From the NCBI GenBank assembly GCA_015061315.1, contig SUWV01000004.1, positions 1 to 64,000 of the forward strand: 64,000 nucleotides of DNA. Direction: 5' to 3'. The notes beneath the pieces are model-generated. The model saw only the letters and a program-made list of their open reading frames with translations, was not told the origin of the DNA and made no database searches. Below, in pieces: positions 19,121 through 27,930 of this stretch. Numbering within the stretch: the first letter of the stretch is position 1; every line of letters starts with the position of its first letter. The position numbers were made by a program, and so were the translations under genes. Source of the DNA: Lentimicrobiaceae bacterium (lineage in GTDB: Bacteria > Bacteroidota > Bacteroidia > Bacteroidales > F082).

Positions 19121-20365
19121 ATGGATAATGCTAAACTAATATCAGAATATGGTCTTCCATTGGAAGTAGAACTCAGCACTCAGATTTATAACGCCTTGCA
19201 GGGTAATGTCGTTGAAGAGATCATCAAAATGGCTAAGATTCCTTTCTCGGATAATTATTACCGTAGCATGCTCGAAGGTCATAGCTTCAAGGTAGAAGAA
19301 GGCACTCTGTCGCGCTACTACAACATATTCAATGAGATAAAAGAGACGCTGCAGTTTACAGAGCCTGTCGATTTCTACATCACCGGCGACCCTTCTGTCA
19401 ATGCTTTTGCCATCGCTTCTCAAGAAGAGGGCGAACCTAATATCATCAACGTAAACTCTTCTCTCATACAGCTTATGACCGACGATGAGTTACGTTTCGT
19501 CATCGGTCACGAGATGGGACATCTCATCAATAAAAACGCTACTCTCGTGAAACTCATCAACTTCGTCTTCCCTCATGGCGCTACTATTCCTATCACGCTT
19601 CAATATAAAATCAGACTTTGGCAGCAGCTCTCTGAACTCGTCGCCGACCGCTTCGGCTATATGGCGATGCCTAACCTTAACGTCTGCATCTCTGCTTTCT
19701 TTAAGATGTCGTCGGGCTTGGATTTCAACAAGATGGACATGAAAGTGGAGGCTTTCCTCGAAGATAACAAAAAACGCTTGGAATATTTTCGTAACGACAA
19801 AGGTATCAACTTCGCGACACATCCTATCAATCCTATCAGAGTGGAGGCTTTGAACCAATTCTCTAAAAGTGTGTTCTTCAACGAGAAAGGTACAAGTAAG
19901 GAGGACCTCGAAAACGGCATGAACGAGTTAATAGAAATATTATTAAAGGTGAGAAACACTGAACTCGACTCTAATATGGCGAAGTTCATCGCGACAGCCG
20001 GCTTGATAATAGCCAACTGCGACGAGAATATCAGTGAAAACGAAATCGACTTGATATTCAGCGAGCTGTCGGTCTTGGAGATCTTCCCTAAGACTTATTT
20101 GGAAGATATCGCTCAGAGCGACGTGGTGGAGACTTTCAAGGAATCTATCAAGAAACTGCTTGAATTGAATCCTGAGACAAGAGAGGCGATGCTGAGATAT
20201 TTGATTTCTATCGCTTTGGCTGACAAAGACATCAACGTCAAGGAAGTGGAGTTGATTTTCAATATCGCTGCAGGTGAACTCGGCTACTCTCCTATGGAGA
20301 CGGCTCAAATCTTCTCGCAGATGATTCAAATAGATTTCACCCCAAGTATGAATGCGCTATGTTAA
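19121..20365 (+). CDS. M48-type metallopeptidase with TerB-like C-terminus
   Basis: About 414 residues. The zinc site HEMGH lies near residue 130 (FVIGHEMGHLI) and a downstream SELVADRFG supplies the third ligand, as in M48 peptidases. No membrane segment or signal peptide is obvious, so it is likely cytosolic, unlike HtpX. Residues 290-410 repeat an acidic helical pattern (CDENISENEIDLIFSELS, ADKDINVKEVELIF) typical of TerB-like domains. The track uses GTG 19094; the ATG at 19121 follows a TACCTTTA box and gives a cleaner start. A perfect hairpin at 20402-20446 ends the unit. The substrate is unknown. Confidence 0.85.
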   Translation: MDNAKLISEYGLPLEVELSTQIYNALQGNVVEEIIKMAKIPFSDNYYRSMLEGHSFKVEEGTLSRYYNIFNEIKETLQFTEPVDFYITGDPSVNAFAIASQEEGEPNIINVNSSLIQLMTDDELRFVIGHEMGHLINKNATLVKLINFVFPHGATIPITLQYKIRLWQQLSELVADRFGYMAMPNLNVCISAFFKMSSGLDFNKMDMKVEAFLEDNKKRLEYFRNDKGINFATHPINPIRVEALNQFSKSVFFNEKGTSKEDLENGMNELIEILLKVRNTELDSNMAKFIATAGLIIANCDENISENEIDLIFSELSVLEIFPKTYLEDIAQSDVVETFKESIKKLLELNPETREAMLRYLISIALADKDINVKEVELIFNIAAGELGYSPMETAQIFSQMIQIDFTPSMNALC

Positions 20366-20401
20366 GTCAACGAGACTACATGACTACAAGTCAACAAGTA
20401 T
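20366..20401. repeat. GTCAACAAG word repeat after the peptidase gene
   Basis: AGTCAACGAGACTAC and AAGTCAACAAG follow the stop codon directly. The same words occur inside coding sequences at 23227, 24062, 24848, 28566, 57931 and 62514. Confidence 0.7.
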
Positions 20402-20446
20402 AGACGCGTCAATTACAAAGACAAATATACAATAATTGACGCGTCT
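20402..20446. terminator. Hairpin AGACGCGTCAATTA, probable terminator
   Basis: A perfect 14-bp inverted repeat (AGACGCGTCAATTA / TAATTGACGCGTCT) with a 17-nt loop lies after the M48 gene. It belongs to a hairpin family also seen at 49322, 53917 and 55290. Confidence 0.7.
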
Positions 20447-20467
20447 CAAAAAGCCTAAATATAAACT

Positions 20468-21370
20468 ATGATTGATTTTAAAGATATTACATTAGAAGAT
20501 AAAGAGATAATTACGTCGTACATTTTTCCTAACGATTGTTGTAATTGTGAGCTTTCTTTTTCAAATCTCATCTCGTGGCGTTTCTTATACAACACGAAAT
20601 ATGCTGTCGTTGATGATTTTCTGATACTTTTCTATCATAATCAGCAATATGGCGATATTTACATGATGCCTATCGGTAAAGGTAATGCTGATGCAATAGT
20701 GAATAAGTTGATAGACGACGCCCATGCTCGTGGCAACAAGTTTATGATGCACGCGGCTTGTCATTTCGTTGAGAATCAGCTCAGCGATGAGATGAAAGAA
20801 CGACTTCTCTTAGAGCCTAATCGAGACAGCTTTGATTATGTGTATAACAGAGAAGACTTGGCCACATTGAAAGGTAATAAGTTCCAACAGAAACGTAATC
20901 ACGTCAACCGTTTTAAGAAGACTTATCCTAACTGGGAATATAAGTCGGCGACGCCAGAATTGATAAGACTTTGTATCGAGAAAGAAAACGAATGGTACGA
21001 GAGCAACGATGATTATAAACATCAGGATATTGGCAACGAGCGACAAGCCTTGTTATTTGCCATGACTCATGCTGAGGAGATTGGTGTGAAAGGCGGAGTG
21101 TTGTTTGTCGATAATGAAGTCGTCGCCTTCACTTTCGGTTATCCTATCAACCACAAGACTTTCGGTGTTCATTTCGAGAAGGCTGACATCAACTATACAG
21201 GAGCTTTTACTGTTATAAATCAGATGTTTGCGAACGACATTCCTGAGGAGTTTGAATATATAAATCGTGAAGAAGACTTAGGAATAGAAGGACTAAGGAA
21301 AGCGAAGACTTCATATAATCCAGCGTTTCTGATAACAAAAGGCTTGATACAGCTGAAGGTTGAGAGTTGA
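20468..21370 (+). CDS. DUF2156 / phosphatidylglycerol lysyltransferase-like protein
   Basis: The 300-residue protein has the double-GNAT layout of DUF2156 proteins. It opens with FKDITLEDKEIITSYIF and has the basic KGNKFQQKRNHVNRFKKTYP segment near 135-155. The second acyltransferase-like half carries HPx-type AFTFGYPINHKTFGVHFEKA and EYINREEDLGIEGLRKAKTSY. This C-terminal signature is usual in Bacteroidales homologues. Such proteins transfer aminoacyl or acyl groups, but the substrate is not known and no membrane part is present. The C-terminus (LKVES) runs directly into GGTTGAGAG word repeats. It is followed by a small antitoxin-like gene in the same direction. Confidence 0.8.
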   Translation: MIDFKDITLEDKEIITSYIFPNDCCNCELSFSNLISWRFLYNTKYAVVDDFLILFYHNQQYGDIYMMPIGKGNADAIVNKLIDDAHARGNKFMMHAACHFVENQLSDEMKERLLLEPNRDSFDYVYNREDLATLKGNKFQQKRNHVNRFKKTYPNWEYKSATPELIRLCIEKENEWYESNDDYKHQDIGNERQALLFAMTHAEEIGVKGGVLFVDNEVVAFTFGYPINHKTFGVHFEKADINYTGAFTVINQMFANDIPEEFEYINREEDLGIEGLRKAKTSYNPAFLITKGLIQLKVES

Positions 21371-21373
21371 GGG

Positions 21374-21402
21374 TTGAGAGTTTGAAAATTTTCATATCTT
21401 TG
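21374..21402 (+). promoter_or_regulatory. Promoter of the AbiEii toxin-antitoxin pair
   Basis: TTG, 18 nt, then TATCTTTG, only 4 nt before the ATG at 21407. The mRNA would be leaderless or nearly so. The -33 part lies in a GTTGAGAG word repeat. Confidence 0.5.
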
Positions 21403-21406
21403 TGTC

Positions 21407-21727
21407 ATGGTAATTTTAGATAAATATAAACCTGGAAGTCACAGCATAAATCATTCACTTTTATGGGAATATGATATTGACAACTTTGACTGGCATAATT
21501 CTAAATCGTTGGTGGTTCAACGGGTTATAGAATTAGGGGAACCTGAAGATTACTATGCCGCTTTCGATTTATATGACGGTATTGAAGGCTTCAGAGAAAT
21601 AATAAAGACATTACCATACCTTAGTGATATAGATATCAATTTTGTATGCTTATTTTTTAATCTAAAAAGAGAAGAATTGAGATGTTGTACAAGGAGACAG
21701 TCGAACCAAAAACATTGGAACTTTTGA
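21407..21727 (+). CDS. Small antitoxin-like protein preceding the AbiEii toxin
   Basis: This 106-residue protein (LLWEYDIDNFDWHNSKSLVV, VIELGEPEDYYAAFDLYDGI, FFNLKREELRCC) resembles DUF6922-type proteins found directly before AbiEii-type nucleotidyltransferases in Bacteroidota. It overlaps the next gene by 46 nt. By position it is the antitoxin or DNA-binding partner of a type IV-like toxin-antitoxin pair. The family name is from memory of the pattern, and no DNA-binding motif is unambiguous. Confidence 0.7.
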   Translation: MVILDKYKPGSHSINHSLLWEYDIDNFDWHNSKSLVVQRVIELGEPEDYYAAFDLYDGIEGFREIIKTLPYLSDIDINFVCLFFNLKREELRCCTRRQSNQKHWNF

Positions 21728-22320
21728 TTGATTTACAAAGAGAACCATTGTTAACGTCATTTAATCTTGTCGGTGGAACAGCTTTAGCCTTACATTTAGG
21801 ACATCGCAAGAGTATCGACCTCGATTTTTTTACATCAGAACAGTTTGACTTAGAAGAATTGAAAATGATGCTAACTAAGAAATATGACTTTAAAATTGCA
21901 TACAACAGATCACAGACTCTTAAAGGATTTATCAACGGTATTAAAATTGATTTCATAAGATTCGACTATCCACATTTATGCAATTGTGATATTATCGATG
22001 GTATCAGGTTTGAAAGTATTCCAGATATAATAGCAATGAAGTTGTTAAGCATCACTGATAATGGTTCTAGGATAAAAGATTTCATAGATATTGCATTCTT
22101 GTCATCAAAGTTCTCGTTAGAGGAAATGCTTAAGTTTTATGTTAATAAAATTCCTAATTCAAATGTTATGATACCTCTTAAAGCATTAACATATTTTGAT
22201 GATATAAACTTTAATGAAACAATAGTGATGCTGAACTTTGATTATAATTGGGAAAAAGTTTCAGAAAGATTAATTAACATGACAAAAGAACCAAACAAAA
22301 TATTTGAGAAATTACAATAA
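21682..22320 (+). CDS. AbiEii/AbiGii-type nucleotidyltransferase toxin
   Basis: The 212-residue protein has the minimal nucleotidyltransferase signature GGTALALHLGHRKSIDLDFF (G31, G32, D46, D48). It is followed by a FINGIKIDFIRFDYP strand with the third acidic residue and the ESIPDIIAMKLLSI helix typical of AbiEii toxins. These toxins block phage or cell growth by transferring nucleotides, in known cases to tRNA ends. The ATG has an AGAAG ribosome site inside the upstream coding sequence. It is shorter than many AbiEii proteins but has all core motifs, so it is probably functional. Confidence 0.85.
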   Translation: MLYKETVEPKTLELLIDLQREPLLTSFNLVGGTALALHLGHRKSIDLDFFTSEQFDLEELKMMLTKKYDFKIAYNRSQTLKGFINGIKIDFIRFDYPHLCNCDIIDGIRFESIPDIIAMKLLSITDNGSRIKDFIDIAFLSSKFSLEEMLKFYVNKIPNSNVMIPLKALTYFDDINFNETIVMLNFDYNWEKVSERLINMTKEPNKIFEKLQ

Positions 22321-22328
22321 CTAAAGAA

Positions 22329-22826
22329 ATGACAATAACATTATATCACGGATCTTATATAGAAGTTAAAAATCCTTTGGTGAATGTCGGAAGAAAAAAT
22401 CTCGATTTCGGGCAGGGTTTTTATCTTTATAACTCTAAGTCGGAAGCTGAGTCGTGGGCAAAGATTGCATCAAATCGTGAAGGCGATGATGTTAAACCAA
22501 TTGTAAATGTCTATAACTTTGATTATTTCAGGACTAAAAACATAGGCTATCGTTTCAATGAATTTGAAACCTATAATATCGAATGGCTGAATTTTGTCGT
22601 CGATTGCCGCAAAGGTAAAGATGTGTTTTCTGATTATGACATTGTCATCGCTGGCAGCATCGACGACGAGATTGCTAATATCGTTGTGGATTATGAAAAA
22701 GGTGTCATCACCGCTGAACAGGCTCTCGAGCAGTTAAGATATAAAGATGTCAAGCATCAGATTTGCATTTTAAATCAAGAGATTATTGATTATTGTTTGG
22801 AATTTGTTGAAAGTTATACATTATGA
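22329..22826 (+). CDS. DUF3990 protein, probable ADP-ribosyltransferase-like toxin
   Basis: The 165-residue protein starts ITLYHGSYIEVKNPLVNVGR and has LDFGQGFYLYNSKSEAESWA, the hallmark of DUF3990. The YHGS and F-G-x-G-F-Y segments resemble the NAD-binding parts of ADP-ribosyltransferases. DUF3990 genes usually sit beside small DUF3791 partners in Bacteroidetes. Here none is seen and the neighbour is the AbiEii pair, 8 nt upstream, so it may be a cargo or third gene of that unit. The C-terminal region (ITAEQALEQLRYKDVKHQIC) could supply the regulatory part. Its stop overlaps the next start (ATGA). Confidence 0.75.
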   Translation: MTITLYHGSYIEVKNPLVNVGRKNLDFGQGFYLYNSKSEAESWAKIASNREGDDVKPIVNVYNFDYFRTKNIGYRFNEFETYNIEWLNFVVDCRKGKDVFSDYDIVIAGSIDDEIANIVVDYEKGVITAEQALEQLRYKDVKHQICILNQEIIDYCLEFVESYTL

Positions 22827-23959
22827 ACGACAGAATAAAAAACGAGACTCGCGTCTTGTGGGACAAATGTTTTAGCGAGGAAGACAAACGTTTTGTGGAT
22901 TTTTATTTCGAGAAACGATATAACGAAAATGATAATATCTTTATCGAGAAGGACGGCAAAGTCGTCTCTGCATTGCAGCTCATCTCCTACCCTTTCTCTT
23001 ATTATGGCAAGACGATAGGCTGCTCCTACCTATCAGGCTGCTGCACTGATCCTGATTATCGCTCGCAAGGCTTGATGAACGACCTGATCATCAAAGCACT
23101 GAAGCAAGCAAAGAACAACGGCGCTTGTTTCGCAGCTCTTATCCCTGCATCGGAAAGTCTCTTCAACTATTACGCAGGAACTAACTTCGTCACAACTTTC
23201 GATTATTCTAAGATAAGGATTAATTTAAGTCAACAAGTCAACGAGACTACAAGTCAACAAGTGAGCAATTCAGTAATATCAGATTTCCAACAGCTAATAG
23301 CTAATAGCCAACAGCCAACAGCTGATTTTTACGAAGTGTATGAATATTTTAACAATAAAATGAGAGCTCGTAACTGTTGCATCCAGCATAATGAATATGA
23401 TTTTAAAGTCATTACAGACGACTTGGAGTTGTTCGATAATCATCTGCTTGTTGCGAGATATGGAGAAGATATTTGCGGCTTGGCTTTCTGTTATTTAAGA
23501 AACGACGAGATCTATATCAAAGATGTCTTCGCCAAATCGAGTGCTATCTTCAGCGACTTGATATCAGCTGCAGGGAAAATGACGAAAGGCGAAAGTCTAA
23601 AGTCTAAAGCGTCAGAGTCAGTGTCAATAAACATTCTAGTTCCTCCTGTTGCGGGACAGAAGACGCATCGTCTCGGGATGGCGCGTCTTATAGATGCGGA
23701 GACAATGTTACGACTTTACGCGATGTCGCATCCGAAGATGAAAATTGAGATTTCTTTAGTCGATACTATCTTGCCAGAAAACAACGGCACATATTATATT
23801 AATAATGGCACGTTGGATAAGAAAAACTCTATCGGGACAAACGTCGTTGATATTGAGCAGCTGACGCAGGCTTTGTTCGGCTACAAAACAGAAACGCTGC
23901 CCGAGAAGTTAAAAGCGTTTAACAACCAAGCAACGTTTATGAGTCTGATGTTGGATTGA
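22823..23959 (+). CDS. GNAT acetyltransferase with SCP2-like C-terminus and repeat-derived insert
   Basis: This 378-residue protein has an Eis-like plan. The N-terminal GNAT domain includes SYLSGCCTDPDYRSQGLMND, where the acetyl-CoA loop has RSQG. A second GNAT-like half follows, then an SCP2-like C-terminal part (ARLIDAETMLRLYAMSHP). Between the two halves, around residues 135-170, lies a stretch encoded by intergenic-type word repeats (SQQVNETTSQQVS, then QQLIANSQQPTAD). A second short one (ESLKSKASESVS) comes from GTCTAAA words. Both keep the frame and fall where loops are expected, so the enzyme may still fold. The substrate is unknown. Confidence 0.82.
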   Translation: MNDRIKNETRVLWDKCFSEEDKRFVDFYFEKRYNENDNIFIEKDGKVVSALQLISYPFSYYGKTIGCSYLSGCCTDPDYRSQGLMNDLIIKALKQAKNNGACFAALIPASESLFNYYAGTNFVTTFDYSKIRINLSQQVNETTSQQVSNSVISDFQQLIANSQQPTADFYEVYEYFNNKMRARNCCIQHNEYDFKVITDDLELFDNHLLVARYGEDICGLAFCYLRNDEIYIKDVFAKSSAIFSDLISAAGKMTKGESLKSKASESVSINILVPPVAGQKTHRLGMARLIDAETMLRLYAMSHPKMKIEISLVDTILPENNGTYYINNGTLDKKNSIGTNVVDIEQLTQALFGYKTETLPEKLKAFNNQATFMSLMLD

Positions 23960-24026
23960 GATTGTTCTGATTTGAACATTTTCTTTCCTTGTTCGTTTGT
24001 CATATCAAACGAAACATCATCAGGTT

Positions 24027-25553
24027 ATGAGACCTTTTTTACTTTTATTAACGGGTTTAATAAGTCAACAAATCAACGGGACTACGAGTCGACAAGCTGA
24101 GTCGCTGAGTTATAATGACACAGTGTCGCAAAGTTCAACAGCTACGAGCCAAGATCTGACAGCTAATATAGATTTCAGAACAGCTGTCAGATTGATGCTC
24201 GAGAACAACAACGCCATCAAAGCTGCTGAGAAAAATACCGAGTTGGCAAGACGTCAGTCGCAGCTCATCAACGCGAGCTGGTTCCCAACAATCACGATGA
24301 CTGGTACTTACGCCATGATGTCGAATAAGATCAGCGTTAATCAAGAATACGCTCCACTACTCGACCCTCTCAAAGAAAAATATGCCGATGACTTCCTCGT
24401 GCCTAATGTTTTAAATTTCATTTCTAAGGAGTTAGGTGATTTGTCATTTGATGTTCCCGTCATCGACGACGACTTCGGCTCAATAGATTTGGAAGTCATA
24501 TATCCTTTGTTTACAGGAGTTAAAAGAATTTATGCCAATAAGTTAGCCAAAGATAACGAATCGCTTTCGGAGATCACTAAAGAGTCGATTGGTGCAACGA
24601 AATATTTGGAACTTGCCAATATTTATTTTTCTTTAAGTCTTAATGAATCAATGATAAAAGTCCTTAACGAATCTCACGATATGACAAAACATCATTATTC
24701 GCAGGCTGTCAAGATGGAAAATATCGGCATGTTCGACAAAGCAGAACGTCTCATTGTGAAAGTAGCACTCGACGAAAGCGACAGAAATCTCAAAAGCGCA
24801 GAAAATCAGAATGAAGTCTTGAAGAATGCTCTGTATACTATTATAGGACTACGAGACAACAAGTCAACAAGTCAACAAGTTGGTCAGCAAGTCGACAATA
24901 CAACAGACAACGGACAAAACATTTCTACTTCCACTTCATTGTTTCTCAATGAACAATATCCGTCATTAGATTGGTTTAAAGATATGATGCGTAAAAACTC
25001 TTACGTATACAAACAGTCGGAGCTTCATAATGATATTTCTAAAAATACTTTAAGAATGAGTAGGTCTAATTATTTCCCGGTTATTTCAGTCTTTGGCAAA
25101 CAGACAATCGCTTCGTATCATGTCCCTAACAACCTGATACCTAATACTGTTGGCGGTATAAATCTCGCTTGGGATATTTTCGATGGACTTGCGAGAGAGC
25201 GTAACATACAGATGACTAAGATAGAATCTGAGATTATCAGCGAGACGCAGCAGAACCTGAAAAATGAATTGGAAATAGCTGTCGATGAATGGCATGCCAA
25301 TCTTAAGCAAGCTGTCGTCAATGCAAAAGATTTACAATCCTCATTGGATTTAGCGGAAGAAGTCTATAAGATAAGAAAGAAATCATTTGCCGAAGGTCTA
25401 TGCACATCGCAGCAAGTCCTTGACGCATTAAATCTTTTAAACAAGACTAAGTTATTGTTGCTCACGACCTATTTTGAATACGACATCGCTTTGGCGAACC
25501 TATGCTGTCTCTGCGGAATACCAGAATATTTCGAAGCGTTTATCAATGAATAG
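24027..25553 (+). CDS. TolC-type outer-membrane efflux protein
   Basis: About 508 residues. It begins MRPFLLLLTGLI and then has the repeat-derived SQQINGTTSRQAE where the signal-peptide cleavage region should be. Two OEP domains follow (FRTAVRLMLENNNAIKAAEK; KSFAEGLCTSQQVLDALNLL), with the long helical and beta-barrel pattern of TolC channels. A second repeat insert (NKSTSQQVGQQVDNTTDNGQ) sits between them. The track start is TTG 23997; the ATG 24027 gives a proper hydrophobic leader. It is the first gene of a four-gene export operon and would form the outer-membrane exit duct. Confidence 0.85.
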   Translation: MRPFLLLLTGLISQQINGTTSRQAESLSYNDTVSQSSTATSQDLTANIDFRTAVRLMLENNNAIKAAEKNTELARRQSQLINASWFPTITMTGTYAMMSNKISVNQEYAPLLDPLKEKYADDFLVPNVLNFISKELGDLSFDVPVIDDDFGSIDLEVIYPLFTGVKRIYANKLAKDNESLSEITKESIGATKYLELANIYFSLSLNESMIKVLNESHDMTKHHYSQAVKMENIGMFDKAERLIVKVALDESDRNLKSAENQNEVLKNALYTIIGLRDNKSTSQQVGQQVDNTTDNGQNISTSTSLFLNEQYPSLDWFKDMMRKNSYVYKQSELHNDISKNTLRMSRSNYFPVISVFGKQTIASYHVPNNLIPNTVGGINLAWDIFDGLARERNIQMTKIESEIISETQQNLKNELEIAVDEWHANLKQAVVNAKDLQSSLDLAEEVYKIRKKSFAEGLCTSQQVLDALNLLNKTKLLLLTTYFEYDIALANLCCLCGIPEYFEAFINE

Positions 25554-25580
25554 TTTATAGTTTATAGTTTTATAATTAAG

Positions 25581-26597
25581 TTGATAATGAAAATATCTAA
25601 CAAAATATTATTTACGGCATTTGTGGTTATATTATTGATAATATTGACCTTATCTATTCTCGGCATTTTCTTGATGAAGGAAAGAGACATTGTTTTGCAA
25701 GGACAGATTGAAGCTGAAGAATATAATATTTCAGGTTTGTTGCCTGGAAGGATTGAAGAGATATATGTCGAAAAAGGACAGCATGTAAAAAAAGGCGACA
25801 TCTTAGTACATATTATCTCTAATGAAGTTATTGCTGAATATGAAGCTCAGAAATCGTTGGAGAAAGCAGCTAAGCTACAGAGCGAGAAACTCGACTCAGG
25901 CTCACGTAAGGAATTGGTTTCCATTGCCAAGGAATTATGGGACGGCACTAAAGCCGATTTAAACTTAGCAAAAACGACTTACGAAAGAATATCCGCCTTG
26001 TATGAAGATTCTATCGTCAGCCAGCAGCGCAGAGATGAAGTCGAGGCAATTTACAAGTCAGCATTGGCAGCTGAACGTGCTGCATATCATCAATATAAGA
26101 TTGCTAAAGAAGGTGCGCAGGAACAAGATAAAGCATCGGCAAAAGAGATGGCAAAAGCTGCTCGAAGTAACGCCGAAGTCGTGAAGGCACTGCTGAAAGA
26201 CTCAAAACTCGCAGCTCCTATTTCTGGACAGGTAGCTACTATAGCATTGAACAAAGGAGAGTTATCGTCGATAGGTACTTCCATCATGACCATTGTCGAT
26301 ATAGAAAACCCTTATTTAGTCATGAATGTACGCGAGGATTTGTTAAAATATTTTAAGATGGGAAACGACATCTTATGCGAGATACCAGCCTTAGGATTGA
26401 AAGACATTCCTTTCAGCATCAACTACATATCTCCACTCGGCAGCTTCGCCACATGGAAAGCCACCAAAGACAGCGGCGGCTACGACCTAAGAACATTTGA
26501 AATACAAGCAGTTCCAAAATATAAAATAGAAGACCTACGACCTGGAATGACATGTTTGTTGACAATTGACAATGAACAATTTACAATGAACAATTAA
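25581..26597 (+). CDS. HlyD-type membrane fusion protein
   Basis: The 338-residue periplasmic adaptor has one N-terminal membrane anchor (residues 8-32). A lipoyl-like half motif follows (GLLPGRIEEIYVEKGQHVKK), then a helical hairpin of about 100 residues and the matching second half (KLAAPISGQVATIALNKGEL). It would bridge the ABC-2 permeases to the TolC channel. The last residues (LTIDNEQFTMNN) are encoded by the TTGACAATGAACAATTTAC word repeat that continues past the stop, so the C-terminus has been rewritten by a repeat. It lies 27 nt after the TolC gene. Confidence 0.88.
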   Translation: MIMKISNKILFTAFVVILLIILTLSILGIFLMKERDIVLQGQIEAEEYNISGLLPGRIEEIYVEKGQHVKKGDILVHIISNEVIAEYEAQKSLEKAAKLQSEKLDSGSRKELVSIAKELWDGTKADLNLAKTTYERISALYEDSIVSQQRRDEVEAIYKSALAAERAAYHQYKIAKEGAQEQDKASAKEMAKAARSNAEVVKALLKDSKLAAPISGQVATIALNKGELSSIGTSIMTIVDIENPYLVMNVREDLLKYFKMGNDILCEIPALGLKDIPFSINYISPLGSFATWKATKDSGGYDLRTFEIQAVPKYKIEDLRPGMTCLLTIDNEQFTMNN

Positions 26598-26622
26598 CAA
26601 TTAACAATTAACAATTAACAAT
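26559..26622. repeat. AACAATTAACAATT word array crossing a stop codon
   Basis: Reiterated TTGACAATGAACAATT / AACAATTAACAATTAAC words start within the HlyD coding sequence and continue 25 nt past its stop codon. Confidence 0.75.
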
Positions 26623-26682
26623 GTATAATATGTAATTATCTCATTGACTTATTGTCTTAATGACTTATTGACTTAAAATAAA

Positions 26683-27849
26683 ATGAACAAAACGAATCAT
26701 CATAGTGGATTTTTTGCTGTCGTCAAGAGAGAGTGCGGTATCTTGGTATCGAGGCCTCTGTATCTTTTCACGGCATTGATATTTCCATTATTCGCTTTGT
26801 TTTTCATGACGACGATTTTTGGCAACGGCATGATCGACAGCATTCCTGTAGGCATAGTCGATGAGGATAACAGTACGATGTCGCGTGATATAGAGCGGCT
26901 TTGCTCGGCGGTACCCGAAATTCGTGTGACAGAAAAATTCTCCAACACCGCCGAGGCTCGCGATGCTCTTCTCTCAAAGAAAATATACGGCTATCTCATA
27001 ATACCGCATGACTTCCAGAAAGACGTGGAGGCAAACAGAAACACCACGCTAACACTATGTTATCATTACGCTTTTCTGAGCGTCGGCTCCGAGGTGATGC
27101 AAGGTTTCCTCAACGCATTAAGAATCATAGCTGTCGCTCCATTACAACAGACGACCGACTTCCTCGGTATCGACGACGAGACATTAGAGACGTTGGCATC
27201 GCCCATCAGCATAGCAGCTCATCCTTTATATAACCCTGCCTTAAATTACTCTTCATATCTCACATTCCCTTACTTCTGGGTTCTGTTTCAAATCTTGATT
27301 TTACTTAACATAGCATATTCCTTCGGCATGGATTTCAAAGACATAAGGAAGACAAGAGAATGTCTGAAAGCTGGTAACAATAAAATGCTCAATGTGGTCT
27401 TCGGAAAACTTACACCTTATATATTAATATTTACCGCCATAGCCATCTTCGCCGACGTACTGATGTTCGACATCATGGACTTCGACTTACATGCTAACAT
27501 CGTCTCAATAATAGCAGTCTGTTTTCTGTTCATCATGGCGACATGTTCTGTCTCGCTTTTCCTTTTCTCTATATATCCCAACCTGCCGATTATCATCAGT
27601 TTCATCTCGATGTTCGGCTCGTTGGGAGCCACTTTTGCCGGCGTGACTTTCCCCGTAAACGCGATGTACCCAATCTTCGAAAAATTATCACTGCTCTTCC
27701 CTATCCGTCACTTCGTCGTAATAACCGACTACCTTCGCTATGAAAGCCACGCCTTTTTATATTGCTGGAAATCAGTCTTGATATTAATAAGCTTTAACAT
27801 TCTGATAATAATAGCGAGTTTACTTTTAAAATTAAGAATGAAAAATTAA
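26683..27849 (+). CDS. ABC-2 type export permease (first)
   Basis: The 388-residue protein has one N-terminal membrane helix (LYLFTALIFPLFALFFMTTIF), a periplasmic domain of about 130 residues, and five further C-terminal helices. This is the YhhJ/YbhS-type ABC2_membrane_3 plan. It pairs with the second permease at 27931. Its C-terminus LLLKLRMKN is encoded by AAAATTAAGAATGAA words that continue downstream as an array (27830-27876). No ABC ATPase is encoded in the operon. The exporter would need a distant ATPase or work differently. Confidence 0.87.
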   Translation: MNKTNHHSGFFAVVKRECGILVSRPLYLFTALIFPLFALFFMTTIFGNGMIDSIPVGIVDEDNSTMSRDIERLCSAVPEIRVTEKFSNTAEARDALLSKKIYGYLIIPHDFQKDVEANRNTTLTLCYHYAFLSVGSEVMQGFLNALRIIAVAPLQQTTDFLGIDDETLETLASPISIAAHPLYNPALNYSSYLTFPYFWVLFQILILLNIAYSFGMDFKDIRKTRECLKAGNNKMLNVVFGKLTPYILIFTAIAIFADVLMFDIMDFDLHANIVSIIAVCFLFIMATCSVSLFLFSIYPNLPIIISFISMFGSLGATFAGVTFPVNAMYPIFEKLSLLFPIRHFVVITDYLRYESHAFLYCWKSVLILISFNILIIIASLLLKLRMKN

Positions 27850-27930
27850 GAATGAAGAATTAAGAATGAAGAATTACAAACATCTCATAACTTATTATCT
27901 TATTGACTCATTGACTTGTAGACTTAAAAC

